A stretch of DNA of 64,000 nucleotides from Rhodococcus pseudokoreensis. Lineage in GTDB: Bacteria > Actinomycetota > Actinomycetes > Mycobacteriales > Mycobacteriaceae. Position 1 is the first letter of the stretch; every line of letters begins with the position of its first letter. The notes beneath the pieces are model-generated. The model was not told where the DNA came from. It made no database searches and saw only the letters and a list, made by a program, of their open reading frames with translations. The stretch is taken from positions 6,386,001 through 6,450,000 of the forward strand of contig NZ_CP070619.1 of assembly GCF_017068395.1 (NCBI RefSeq). The letters are read 5' to 3'. This document shows positions 1 to 11,200 of the stretch, one piece after another. The position numbers and the translations under genes are program-made.

Positions 1-1
1 C

Positions 2-3000
2 GTGGGACAACTGGTCGAGCGGGTGCAACTGGACCTGATGGGTGCGCTGCGGCACCAGAGGTTCGGGCTCGGCGACATCCGGCGCGACGCGGGCGCCGCT
101 GCCGCGGAGTCGCTGTCGGGACCGATGGTCAATGTGATGCTCTTCCATCAGGAACTCGCCCTCGGGCCATTGGTCGGCGAGTACCACATCGTCACGTCCG
201 GACCGGTCGAGGACCTGCTCGTCAACGTGTACCAGAGCGGCTCCCCGGTCCGGACCGTCGTCCATTTCCTGGCCAACCCCCACCGGTACGACGCCGGCGA
301 GGTCGGTGCCCATCACCGGCGGTTCGTGGAACTGCTCGGCGACTTCCTCGCGGCAGGCCCGGACGCCCCCGTCGGCACCGTCCACGAGGAGACTGCCCGG
401 CTCGACTTCTGGACGCGCACCCTCGCCGGTGCGCCGCCGCTGCTGGATCTGCCCACCGACCGTCCGCGCCCCGCCCGGCCGTCGCGGCGCAGCGCTGCGG
501 TCGACGTCGAGCTGGACCCGGATCTGCGGCGCGCGCTGGCAGCGTTCGCCGATGCGCACCGCACGGACGCCGCCACCGTCACGCACGCGGTGCTGGCACT
601 GGTGCTGGCACGATCGGCTCGCACCGGCGACGTCGTTGTCGGCACGCGGACGGACACCGACGTGGTGGTGTCGCGGACCCGGGTGCGCGACTCCGATCGG
701 TTCGGCGAGTTCGTCGACACGGTCCGGGACGCCGCCGCGCAGGCGAGCGCCCACCGCGGCGTACCGGTGGAGGCCATCGCCCTGGCCCTCGACCTGCCGC
801 GGTCCGCGTCCCACGCACCGCTCTTCCAGGTGCTGCTCGAATTCTCGGACTCCGGAGGGGAACTCGGCGACCTCGATCTGCGGGTCACGGTGTCCGGCAC
901 GACGGCCCGCTTCACGTACGCGACGGACCTCTTCGACGCCGCCACCGTGGACGGGCTCGCCCGGCGGTTCGTGCGGACCGCCGCCGCGGGCGTCGCGGAT
1001 CCGTCCGTCGTGATCGGCGACATCGACCTCGCCGACCCGGCCGAACACGCCCTGCTGCGGGAATGGTCGACCCGTCCGGCGGACGCCGCCGGCGAGACCA
1101 CGCTCGGCGCGCTGTTCGCCGACCGGGCCGCGCGGAACCCCGGCGCCACCGCCGTCGTGTCGGGCGGTGAGCGAATCACTTACGGCGACCTCGACGCCCG
1201 GTCGAACCGTCTTGCCCGGCACCTCCTCTCGCTGGGGGTTGGCCCGGAATCGATGGTCGCCGTCGCGATGCCGCGGACCGCAGCGCTCGTCGTCGCACTC
1301 CTGGCGGTCGTCAAATCCGGGGCCGCCTACGTGCCTGTCGACGCTGATCACCCCGGTGAGCGTTCGGCACTCGTCGTCGCCGACGCCCATCCGGTGTGCG
1401 TGCTCGCGACCCGCGACACCGCGGCCGCACTGCCCGTGTCGGACATTCCGGTCCTGCTTCTCGATTCGGCGGACCCCGAACTCGACGGGCGATCCGCGGA
1501 CCCGCTGACCGACACCGAACGGGCACCGGCCGATCCGGACTCACTGGCCTACGTCGTCTACACGTCGGGATCGACGGGTCGACCGAAAGGTGTTGCGGTG
1601 TCGCACCGCAACGTGGTCTCCCTCTTCACCGGCACCCGCGACCTGTTCCGGTTCGGCGACAGCGACGTGTGGACGATGTTCCACTCCCCGGCGTTCGACT
1701 TCTCGGTGTGGGAGTTGTGGGGCGCGCTGCTGCACGGCGGCACCCTCGTCGTCGTCGACCTCGACACCGCCCGGACACCCGCCGCGTTCCTCGCGCTGCT
1801 GCGCCGCGAGCGGGTGACGGTGCTGAGTCAGACGCCGACGGCGTTCTCCCAGCTGATCGAGGCCACCGATGCGGACGGCGACGCTGGCCCGACGTCGTTG
1901 CGCTACGTCGTGCTCGGCGGCGAGGCACTCGACTTCGGGCAGCTGGAACGCTGGTACTCGCGCCGTGGCGACGACGCGCCCGTGCTCGTGAACATGTACG
2001 GCATCACCGAGACGACGGTGCACGTCACGCACCTCCCGCTCGGCCGCGCCCTCGCCGCCGCCGCGTGGACGAGCGGGATCGGGCGGGCGATTCCCGGGCT
2101 CCGGGTGTCGGTGCTGGACGCGCGGCTGCATCCGGTGCCGGTCGGTGTGGCCGGCGAACTGTACGTGGCGGGACCACAGGTGGCGCGCGGCTACCTGGGC
2201 CGCGCCGGGCTCACCGCGTCCCGCTTCGTCGCGGATGCGTCGGGGGCCCGGATGTACCGGACCGGGGACGTGGTGCGGTGGCGGCGGGACGGGAGTCTCG
2301 ACTACCTCGGGCGCGACGACCTCCAGGTCGAGATCCGCGGATTCCGGGTGGAACTCGGCGAAATCGAGTGGGTGCTCGGCCGGTGCGACGGTGTCGCGCA
2401 GGCCGTGGTGACGCTGCACGAGGATCCGGTGACCGGCCCCGCGCCGGCCGCGTACGTGGTGCCCGAGGCGGGTGCGGTCGTCGACCCGGCGGCGGTGCTG
2501 GAATTCGCGGCAACCGCGCTGCCGTCGTACATGGTCCCGGCGTCGGTGACGGTCCTCGAGCGCCTGCCGCTCACCGTCAACGGGAAACTGGACCGGGCGG
2601 CACTTCCGTTGCCCGCCATCGATTCGGGTGCCGAATTCGTGGCGCCGGGAACGCCTGCCGAGGAGTCGATCGCGGTCGTGTTCGCCGCGCTGCTCGGCGT
2701 GCCCGCGGTCGGTGTCGACGACGACTTCTTCGCGCTCGGCGGCAACTCGCTGGTCGCGGCGAAGGTCGTGGCGCGGATCCAGGCTGTGCTCGGTGCGGCC
2801 GTGGGAGTGCGCGACGTCTTCGAGGCGCGGACGGTGCGCTCGCTCGCCGCCCGTGTGGCCCGGGCGGACTCGGCGAGCAGGCCGCCGCTGGTCGCCAGAG
2901 ACCGGTCCACGGCGGCCCCGGTGTCGCTGGCGCAGACACGGATGTGGTTCCTCGACCAGTTCGACACGACGTCGCCCGCCTACAACATCGCGGCGGCCTT

Positions 3001-6000
3001 CCGGTTGCGCGGCCCCCTCGACGTCGACGCACTGCATGCGGCGCTGACGGACGTCGTGGAACGGCACGAGGCGCTGCGGACGATCTTCCCGATGCGCGGC
3101 GACACGCCCGTGCAGTCCGTGATTCCGGCGGCGGACGCAGTGCGCCGCCTTCGCGCGGTCCCGGTGTCGGGGGAGAGCGAACTCCGGGACCGGCTCGCCG
3201 CGGCACTGTCCGCGGGTTTCGAGGTGACCGCGCAGGTTCCGTTGCGGGCGCACCTGTTCGAGCTCGACGCGCGTGATCACGCCCTGGCCCTGGTGGTCCA
3301 CCACATTGCGGCGGACGCGTTGTCGCTGGGACCGCTCGCCCGGGACGTGACATCCGCGTACACCGCGCGGGTGCGGGGACATGGACCGGACTGGGTGCCG
3401 CTCCCGGTGCAGTACTCCGACTACAGCGTCTGGCAGCGGACGCTGCTCGGAGCGGAGGACGATCCGGGCTCGCTGATGTCCCGCCAACTCGGGTACTGGC
3501 GTTCCGCGCTCGCCGACGCGCCGATCGTGACGGACCTGCCGATGGATCGCCCCCGTCCGGAACACCGGACGCTCGCCGGTGCGCGGGAGTCGTTCGACAT
3601 CGGGGACCGCCTGCACCGGAAGGTGGTCGCCCTGGCGCGGGAACACGATGCGACGGTGTTCATGGTGACCCACGCGGTGTTCGCGGTCCTGGTGTCCCGC
3701 CTGGGGAGCACCGCCGACGTGATGATCGGATCCGCGGTGGCGGGGCGCGGCGAGGCCGTCCTCGACGACGTGGTCGGGATGTTCGTCAACACGCTGGCGC
3801 TGCGCACCCCGGTCCACGGTGCCGACTCGTTCGCCGCCGTCCTCGCCGCCGTGCGGGACCGCGACCTGGAGGCGTTCGCGCACGCGGAGGTGCCGTTCGA
3901 GCGGGTCGTGGAGGCGCTCGCGCTGCCGCGCACCACCGCCCACGCGCCGCTGTTCCAGGTGCTGTTCGAATTCCAGGACGTCGAGCGGCCCACCCCGAGC
4001 CTGCCGGAACTGGACGTGGACGAGATCGACCTCGGTGTCTCCGTCTCCACGTTCGACCTGCAGCTGACCCTGGCCGAGCGGTTCGGGGAGGACGGGGCGC
4101 CCGCCGGGATCAGTGCCGGATTCACCTATGCCACCGACATCTTCGACGCCGCGACCGTCCGGAAGTTCGCCGAACGCTACGTGCGGCTCCTCGACACGGT
4201 GGTCGCCGACCCGGACGTTCCGCTGGCCCGGTTCGATCTGCTGTCCGCCGGCGAACGCGAGGCGCTCGTTCCGGTCCGCGGGCGGCCCACCGGCGCTACC
4301 CGGCTGCTGCCGGAGATCCTCTCCGCCGCGGCCGCCCGCGACCCGCACGCCGTCGCGCTGTCCTACGGCAACGCGGTGATGTCGTACCGCGAACTCGACG
4401 ACTGGTCGAACCGCCTGGCGTGGGTGCTGATCCGCCGGGGAATCGGGCCCGAGGACCACGTGGCGATCGGGCTCGTCCGATCCGTGGAACTGGTGGTGGC
4501 GGTGTGGGCGGTGGCGAAATCGGGTGCGTCGTTCGTGCCGGTGGATCCGAGCCTGCCGTCCGCGAGGATCACCGACATCCTCGCCGACTGCGGGGCCGTG
4601 GTGGGCCTCACCGTCGCCGAACAGCGCGACCGGATGCCGGACGGCGTGGAATGGCTGCTCCTCGACTACCCGGGTCCGACGCGGAGGTGGGAGTCCCGGT
4701 CGATCGCCGACGACGACCGGGTCGTGCCGCTGCGACCGGAACACCCCGCGTATCTGATGTACACGTCCGGGTCGACGGGCGCACCGAAGGGCGTCGTGAT
4801 TCCCCATGCGGGGTTGCAGAACTTCACGATCGATCAGCGCACCCGGTATTCGACGACGAACGCGTCCCGTGTCCTGAATCTCGCGTCGCCCGGGTTCGAC
4901 GCGACGATGCTCGAATACCTGATGGCGTTCGGTGCGGGCGCGCGGCTGGTGATCGCGGCGCCCCACGTGTACGGCGGCGCGGCGCTGACGGAACTGCTCG
5001 CGGCAGAACGGATCACGCACGCCTTCGCCACCCCGGCGGTTCTCGCCACGATCGACCCACGCGGTCTGCGGCTGCTGCGCGCCCTCGTCGTCGGCGGCGA
5101 ACGCTGCCCGCCGGAGTTGCTGGCCCGCTGGGCGTCCGGGCGCACCCTGCTCGTCGGCTACGGCCCGACGGAGACGACGGTGATGTCGAATATCGGCGAC
5201 CCGATGGCCCCCGGCGACCCCGTGCGGATCGGCCACCCGATGCGCGGTGTCCGTGAACTCGTCCTCGACGAGTGGTTGCGGCCGGTGCCCGTCGGCGTGG
5301 TGGGTGAGCTGTACGTGCTGGGTGACGGTCTGGCACGCGGCTACCACCGGCGGGCCGGAGCGACCGCCGCCGCGTTCGTGGCGAACCCGTTCGACCACCC
5401 CGGCTCGCGGATGTACCGCACCGGGGACCTCATGCGGTGGACGAAGGACGGTCGGCTGGAATATCTGGGCCGCAACGATTTCCAGGTCAAGCTGCGCGGC
5501 CAGCGGGTGGAGCCCGGGGAAGTGGAGGCGGCGCTTACTCGCTGCCCCGGTGTCGCGCAGGCGGTGGTCGTGGTGCGCCGCACACCCGCCGCCGAGGCGG
5601 TTCTCGCCGGATACGTCACGGCGGAGGACGGCGCGGATCTCGACACGACGGAGGTGCTGCAGTTCGCCGGATCGGTGCTCGCGCCGTTCATGGTGCCGGC
5701 CTCGGTGACCGTCCTCGACCGGCTTCCGCTCGGCGCCAACGGCAAGGTCGACCGGCACGCCCTGCCCGAGCCCGAATTCGCCCCCCGCATCTTCCGTGCG
5801 CCCGGCACCCCGTTCGAGTCCGCCGTGGCCGATGTGTTCGCCGAGGTCCTCGGGACCGGTGTCGTCGGAGCCGACGACGACTTCTTCGCATCCGGGGGTA
5901 ACTCGCTGACCGCGACGCAGGTGGTCGCGCGCATCAACTCGGCGCTCGGTGCCGACGTCGGTGTGCGGGACGTGTTCGAGGCCCCGACCGTGCGGGCGCT

Positions 6001-8206
6001 CGCGGCGCGGATCGCCCGCGAGACCGCGGGCGGGGAGGCCCGGCCTGCGGTGGCGGTGCCCCGGCGCCCCGACCCGGTGCCGCTGTCGTGGGCGCAGCAC
6101 CGGATGTGGCTCCTCAACCAGTTCGACCCGTCCTCGCCCGCGTACAACGTCGCGATGATCGTCCGCCTGGCGGGCGACCTCGACGTCGACGCGCTGACCG
6201 CCGCCCTCGCCGACGTCGTGGAGCGGCACGAATCGCTGCGCACCCGGTACCCGTACGGCGACACCGGACCTACCCAGGTGATCGTCGGCGCGGGGCACGT
6301 CGCGCAACTCACCGTGTCGACGTCCGAAGATCCCGTACCCGGCCAGATCTCGGAACTCGTGTCCGCGGGGTTCGACGTCGCCGCCGCAGTGCCGATGCGG
6401 GCCCGGCTGTTCGCTCTCGGCGACCGGGAGCACGTCCTCGTCGTCGTGGTGCACCACATCGCGGCCGACGGGTTCTCGATGGTCCCGCTCGCCCGCGACG
6501 TGCTGACCGCCTACACCGCGCGGTCCGAGGGTTGCGCGCCGGGATGGGAGCCGTTGCCGGTGCAGTACCCCGACTACACCGTGTGGCAGCGGGAACTCCT
6601 CGGCTCGCAGGACGACCCGCACTCCCTGCTCTCCCGGCAACTCGACTACTGGCGGTCCACCCTCGCCGATGCGCCGGCCGTGACCGAGTTGCCCACGGAC
6701 CGTGACCGCCCGCCCCGCCGATCGGCCGCCGGCGACCGGGTGACGTTCACGATCGGCGCCGATCTGCACCGCGAGGCGGTTGCGTTGGCTCGGACCCGGC
6801 GGTGCACCGTGTTCATGATCGTGCACACGGCCCTCGCCGTGTTGCTGTCCCGCTCGGGTGGTTCCGGCGACGTGGTGATCGGTTCGCCGGTCGCCGGTCG
6901 CGGCGAGGCCGTCCTCGACGACGTGGTGGGCATGTTCGTCAACACGCTCGTGCTGCGGACCCACGTGTCGGGGACGTTCGACGATCTGCTCGCACGGGTC
7001 CGCGACACCGACCTCGCGGCCTACGCCCACGCCGACGTCCCGTTCGAGCGGGTGGTGGAGGCGCTGAACCCGCCCCGCTCCCAGTCTCATTCACCGCTGT
7101 TCCAGGTGTTGCTCGAATTCCGGAACACCGAGCACCCCGATCTCGCCCTCCCGCACCTCGAAGCCCAGGTCCTCGAACCCGACGTCGAGGTCTCCCTGTT
7201 CGACCTGCACCTGACGGTGCGGGAGCGGTACGACGACTGCGGAACACCGGAAGGGCTGACGGCCGGATTCACCTACACCGCCGACATTTTCGACGAGGCA
7301 ACCGTGCAGGCCCTCGCCGAGCGGTTCACCCGGATCCTCGCCGCGTTCGTCGCGGATCCGAGTTTCCCCGTCGGCGACGTCGACCTGCTGACCCCGTACG
7401 AGCACACCAGGATTCGCGAATGGAGCGCGGCGGCCGGGACGTTCGTGCTCGACCCCCGGCTGCAGCTCACCCCCGAGGGCGTGACCGGCGCGGTGTATGT
7501 CTCCGACACGCGGGAGCACCACACGTCGGCGCGAGCGGCGGCCACCACGTTCGTGGCGAACCCGTACGGTACTCCGGGCTCCCGGATGGTCCGGACGGGC
7601 GCGCTCGCCCGGTGGAACCGGTCCGGACGACTGCTGACGGTCGACGCCGCCGGATCCCCGGCACGGTCGGTCGCCGACGTCGTGGAGAGTCATCCGGCGG
7701 TCCGTGAGGCGGTGGTCCTCACGACCGCGGCCGGCGTCACCGCCTTCTGGGTGCCTGCCGCCGCGGCGGCGGTGCTGCCGATGGCGGACGACCTGCGGGA
7801 GTTCAGCGCCGGACGACTCGACGCCCGCTCGGTGCCCACCCGGTTCGTCGCACTCGGGGCCGTCCCGCGAACGACGGGCGGCGAGGTGGACGAGAACGCG
7901 CTGCGCGCACTCGTGTCCGAGGCGGAGCCGGCGGCGCGGCCACGCTGGACGACGCTGCAACGTTCGGTGGCCGAACACTGGGCGGCCGTGCTCGGGCACG
8001 ACGACTTCGGCCCCGAAGACGGATTCTTCGACGTCGGTGGCAATTCCCACCGCGTCGTGGAACTGCAGCGGCGTCTCGACGAACAGTGGCCCGGAGCCCT
8101 GCGGGTGGGCCAGTTGTTCGACCTCGTCACCGTGGCGGCACAGGCCGAGGCGCTTTCCCATTCCACCGACAGCGATGCGTCCGCGCCCGCCACCTACGAG
8201 TTCTGA
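2..8206 (+). CDS. Non-ribosomal peptide synthetase, 5'-truncated, three modules with a decayed third A domain
   Basis: The reading frame is open at the window edge, so the true start lies upstream and the first codon here is not a start. Order by residue of the visible part: end of a starter-like condensation (C) domain (1-130); a C-terminal half C domain without HHxxxDG (135-355); adenylation (A) domain 1 (368-870, [11 protein letters not shown]); carrier (T) with GGNSL, Ser916; C with HHIAADA at 1100; A2 (about 1435-1930); T, Ser1968; C with HHIAADG at 2151; an A remnant (2480-2640); T with GGNSH, Ser2682. By-eye specificity residues are D-F-W-S-V-G-M-V for A1, close to threonine codes, and D-A-L-F-V-G-G-V for A2, not assigned. 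The A remnant keeps only pieces of the C-terminal part: YRTGDL is VRTGAL and the catalytic Lys motif NGKxDR is lost. There is no thioesterase; the chain should pass to the KS protein encoded 20 bases downstream. Confidence 0.95.
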   Translation: MGQLVERVQLDLMGALRHQRFGLGDIRRDAGAAAAESLSGPMVNVMLFHQELALGPLVGEYHIVTSGPVEDLLVNVYQSGSPVRTVVHFLANPHRYDAGEVGAHHRRFVELLGDFLAAGPDAPVGTVHEETARLDFWTRTLAGAPPLLDLPTDRPRPARPSRRSAAVDVELDPDLRRALAAFADAHRTDAATVTHAVLALVLARSARTGDVVVGTRTDTDVVVSRTRVRDSDRFGEFVDTVRDAAAQASAHRGVPVEAIALALDLPRSASHAPLFQVLLEFSDSGGELGDLDLRVTVSGTTARFTYATDLFDAATVDGLARRFVRTAAAGVADPSVVIGDIDLADPAEHALLREWSTRPADAAGETTLGALFADRAARNPGATAVVSGGERITYGDLDARSNRLARHLLSLGVGPESMVAVAMPRTAALVVALLAVVKSGAAYVPVDADHPGERSALVVADAHPVCVLATRDTAAALPVSDIPVLLLDSADPELDGRSADPLTDTERAPADPDSLAYVVYTSGSTGRPKGVAVSHRNVVSLFTGTRDLFRFGDSDVWTMFHSPAFDFSVWELWGALLHGGTLVVVDLDTARTPAAFLALLRRERVTVLSQTPTAFSQLIEATDADGDAGPTSLRYVVLGGEALDFGQLERWYSRRGDDAPVLVNMYGITETTVHVTHLPLGRALAAAAWTSGIGRAIPGLRVSVLDARLHPVPVGVAGELYVAGPQVARGYLGRAGLTASRFVADASGARMYRTGDVVRWRRDGSLDYLGRDDLQVEIRGFRVELGEIEWVLGRCDGVAQAVVTLHEDPVTGPAPAAYVVPEAGAVVDPAAVLEFAATALPSYMVPASVTVLERLPLTVNGKLDRAALPLPAIDSGAEFVAPGTPAEESIAVVFAALLGVPAVGVDDDFFALGGNSLVAAKVVARIQAVLGAAVGVRDVFEARTVRSLAARVARADSASRPPLVARDRSTAAPVSLAQTRMWFLDQFDTTSPAYNIAAAFRLRGPLDVDALHAALTDVVERHEALRTIFPMRGDTPVQSVIPAADAVRRLRAVPVSGESELRDRLAAALSAGFEVTAQVPLRAHLFELDARDHALALVVHHIAADALSLGPLARDVTSAYTARVRGHGPDWVPLPVQYSDYSVWQRTLLGAEDDPGSLMSRQLGYWRSALADAPIVTDLPMDRPRPEHRTLAGARESFDIGDRLHRKVVALAREHDATVFMVTHAVFAVLVSRLGSTADVMIGSAVAGRGEAVLDDVVGMFVNTLALRTPVHGADSFAAVLAAVRDRDLEAFAHAEVPFERVVEALALPRTTAHAPLFQVLFEFQDVERPTPSLPELDVDEIDLGVSVSTFDLQLTLAERFGEDGAPAGISAGFTYATDIFDAATVRKFAERYVRLLDTVVADPDVPLARFDLLSAGEREALVPVRGRPTGATRLLPEILSAAAARDPHAVALSYGNAVMSYRELDDWSNRLAWVLIRRGIGPEDHVAIGLVRSVELVVAVWAVAKSGASFVPVDPSLPSARITDILADCGAVVGLTVAEQRDRMPDGVEWLLLDYPGPTRRWESRSIADDDRVVPLRPEHPAYLMYTSGSTGAPKGVVIPHAGLQNFTIDQRTRYSTTNASRVLNLASPGFDATMLEYLMAFGAGARLVIAAPHVYGGAALTELLAAERITHAFATPAVLATIDPRGLRLLRALVVGGERCPPELLARWASGRTLLVGYGPTETTVMSNIGDPMAPGDPVRIGHPMRGVRELVLDEWLRPVPVGVVGELYVLGDGLARGYHRRAGATAAAFVANPFDHPGSRMYRTGDLMRWTKDGRLEYLGRNDFQVKLRGQRVEPGEVEAALTRCPGVAQAVVVVRRTPAAEAVLAGYVTAEDGADLDTTEVLQFAGSVLAPFMVPASVTVLDRLPLGANGKVDRHALPEPEFAPRIFRAPGTPFESAVADVFAEVLGTGVVGADDDFFASGGNSLTATQVVARINSALGADVGVRDVFEAPTVRALAARIARETAGGEARPAVAVPRRPDPVPLSWAQHRMWLLNQFDPSSPAYNVAMIVRLAGDLDVDALTAALADVVERHESLRTRYPYGDTGPTQVIVGAGHVAQLTVSTSEDPVPGQISELVSAGFDVAAAVPMRARLFALGDREHVLVVVVHHIAADGFSMVPLARDVLTAYTARSEGCAPGWEPLPVQYPDYTVWQRELLGSQDDPHSLLSRQLDYWRSTLADAPAVTELPTDRDRPPRRSAAGDRVTFTIGADLHREAVALARTRRCTVFMIVHTALAVLLSRSGGSGDVVIGSPVAGRGEAVLDDVVGMFVNTLVLRTHVSGTFDDLLARVRDTDLAAYAHADVPFERVVEALNPPRSQSHSPLFQVLLEFRNTEHPDLALPHLEAQVLEPDVEVSLFDLHLTVRERYDDCGTPEGLTAGFTYTADIFDEATVQALAERFTRILAAFVADPSFPVGDVDLLTPYEHTRIREWSAAAGTFVLDPRLQLTPEGVTGAVYVSDTREHHTSARAAATTFVANPYGTPGSRMVRTGALARWNRSGRLLTVDAAGSPARSVADVVESHPAVREAVVLTTAAGVTAFWVPAAAAAVLPMADDLREFSAGRLDARSVPTRFVALGAVPRTTGGEVDENALRALVSEAEPAARPRWTTLQRSVAEHWAAVLGHDDFGPEDGFFDVGGNSHRVVELQRRLDEQWPGALRVGQLFDLVTVAAQAEALSHSTDSDASAPATYEF

Positions 8207-8226
8207 CCAGCAGGGAGGAGGCAACC

Positions 8227-11200
8227 GTGACCGTGCGACATCCCACACCGGACGACGACGACATTGCCGTGGTCGGTATCGCCGCGCGCTACCCCGAGGC
8301 CGCGAACCTGGCGGAATTCCGCGCCAACCTCGCGGCGGGCCGGGACTCGGTGCGTCCGCTGTCGCGGTCCCGGGCCGAGGCGACCGGGCTGGGGCCGCCG
8401 TCCCACTACCACCCGATGGGGTTCGTCGAGGACATCTCCACGTTCGACTACTCCTACTTCACCCTGTCGAAACGGGAAGCGTCGCTGATCGATCCGCAGC
8501 AGCGGCTCGCGCTGGTCCTCGCGTATCAGGCGGTCGAGGACGCCGGCTACTCGGTGACCGACTTCCGGGACAGCGCCACGGCGGTGGTGTTCAGCGCCGC
8601 CGGGTCGACGTATCCGGCGATGTGGGCGGAACCGGGTGTGCTGAGCACGCTGGGTAACGTTCCGTTCGCCGTCCCCGCCCGGATCGCGTACCACCTCGGC
8701 CTCACCGGACCGTGCTACGCCGTCGATTCGGGATGCAACGGATCGCTCATCGCGGTGCACCACGGCTGCCGGGAGCTGCGATCGGGTGACGCCGACTTCG
8801 CCATCGCCGGCGGAGTGAGCCTGCGCGTGAACGGTATTCGCGAGGACATGGCGGAGGGGTCCGCGGAACTGATGTCACCCGGCGCGCGCTGCCGGGCATT
8901 CGACGCGAACGCGGACGGCACCGCGGTCGGCGAGGGCGGAGCAGCGCTTCTCCTCACCACGATGGCGCGTGCCCGCGCCGACCGCCTCCCGGTCCACGCC
9001 GTGATCCGCGGCACCGCAACGGTGTCCAGCGGTCATTCGTCCGCGACCATCAGCTCCCCGAGCGCCCGGGCGCAGGTGGCCGTTATCTCCCGGGCCTGGC
9101 AGAACGCGGGCCTCACCCCGGACGACGCCGGCTACCTGGAGGCGCACGGGTCGGGAACGCCGCTCGGCGACGCCGTCGAACTCGAAGGGATCGCGGCCGC
9201 GTTCCGGGACCGGCCGGGCGTCCTGCCGATCGGTTCGGTGAAGACCAACATCGGGCACCTCGACCACGCGGCCGGGGTGTCCGGCCTCGTGAAGGCGATC
9301 ATGGCCGTCGAACACGGCGAGCTGTATCCGTCGCTGCACTTCGAACATCCCACCGGCGGGGTCGATCTGGCGGGCATCGGCATCGAGGTGGTCACCGGGG
9401 CCCGGACGTGGAGCGACGAGACCGGGCCGCGGCGGGCGGGGGTGAGTTCGTTCAGCCTCGGCGGCATCAACGCGCACTGCGTGGTGGAACAGCCACCGGA
9501 GCGTGCGGTCGCCGTCCGACCCGGCACCGGTACCAGCCGGCTGGTCGGGGTGTCGGCGAAGAGTGTGGGCGCGCTGGCGACGCTGTGCGCCGAACTGGCG
9601 ACGGCCGTGCGCGCGTACGACCTCGACGACGTCGTCTTCACCCTCAACCGCGGCCGGCCGCACCACGACCACCGGGTGGCGGTGCAGGCACGCAGCATTG
9701 CGGAACTCTCGCGGTCGCTCGCCGCCCGTGCCGCGGAACTGGGCGCCCGCGGCGAAAACTCCACACCGGCGACCGCGCCGCGCCCTGCGGTGGCGTTGCT
9801 GCTGTCACCCGACCGGATGCCTGCCGCGCTGCGCGGCCGCGACCTGCCGCCGGAGCTTCCCGCCACCGGCGACGAGGCGGACGTCCTCGCCGGGCAGATC
9901 GCCGTCCACCGGGAACTCCGCGCCGCCGGCGTCACCGTCGACGCCGTCCTCAGCGGCGGAGTGTCCCGTTACGCCGCCCGGTATCTGCGGGACCCACTGT
10001 CGGCGGTGGACGCCGCCGACCTCGCCGCCGCGGCCGCGAACCCTGCGTTCGACACGGACAGGCTCGTCGCCGTCGCGAAAGGAATGCTCGCGGACGGACC
10101 CGTCGCCTTCGTCGAGCCGAGCCCGGCGGGGCGCCTCGGCGCACTCCTCGCCGACGCGCTTCGGGACGCCGACATCCTCCGAGCACCGGACACATCCGAG
10201 GCGGTCATCGACCTCCTGGCCGGGCTGTACGAGCGTGGCGTCGACCTCGACTGGGCCGCCGTCGACGTCGGCGACGACTCCGCCTGGCGGGTGCGACTGC
10301 CCGGTCACCCGCTGCGCGGTTCGCGGTGCTGGTTCGACCTTCCGGGCAGGCCAGACTGGACCGGAACACCGGAAGTCCCCTCGGCGGACCCGAACCCGAG
10401 GCCGGTGACGGCCGCACCGGAAGACAGCCTCGACTGGCTGCAGACGACACTGCGCGAACTGCTCCACACCGAGCGGGACGTCGACGCCGAAGACGACTAT
10501 TTCGACCTCGGTGGGAACTCGCTCATCGGCATGCAACTCGTCGACCGGGTGTCGGACCGGTACGGGGTCCGGCCCAAACTCATCGACCTCTACGAGCGGC
10601 CGAAGGTGGCGGACTTCGCCGCGCTCCTCGCGGACGGCACGTCCGCGGCCGGCGGGCTGCCCCCGATCACACCCCGGGGGCGGCACGTCATGTCGTTCGG
10701 GCAGGTACGCATGTGGTTCCACCATCAGCTCGACGCCGCCACCACCATCTACAACCTCCCGATGGTCAGCGACCTGCACGGTCCGATCGACGAATCCGCC
10801 GTCCGCGGAATGTGGGACGACCTCGCCGCACGGCACCGGGTGCTGCTGTCCAACTACGTCGAGATCGACGGGGAGCCGGAACTGCGGATCCGCGACTCCC
10901 TCGGCGACTTCTTCCGCACCGCCGACGTGTCGGGGGAACCGGATCCGGTGGCCGCGGCCCGGGCACTCGTACAGGAGGCCGCGGCGGCGCCGTTCGACCT
11001 GGCCACCGACCCACTCGTGCGGGCACTGCTCATCAGACTCGCCCCGGACGAGCACGTCCTGCAGGTCACCACCCACCACTCCGTCAACGACGGGGGTTCG
11101 CCGAGGATCTTCGAGCAGGAACTGCCCGCCCTGTACGCGGCCCGCCGCGCCGGTCGCCCCGCCGGCCTCGCACCGCTCCCCGTCCAGTACTGGGACTACG

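Noticed and set aside
2..4. GTG at the window edge as the start of the first NRPS gene
   Set aside because: The protein begins in the middle of a condensation domain; the real start must be outside the window.
1541..7090. Long open frame of 1849 codons on the minus strand opposite the first NRPS gene
   Set aside because: It is an antisense shadow of a GC-rich gene: residues are mostly Arg, His, Gly and Val without any domain, and the plus-strand frame has full NRPS motifs. The same applies to 9805-12354 and 20686-24372.
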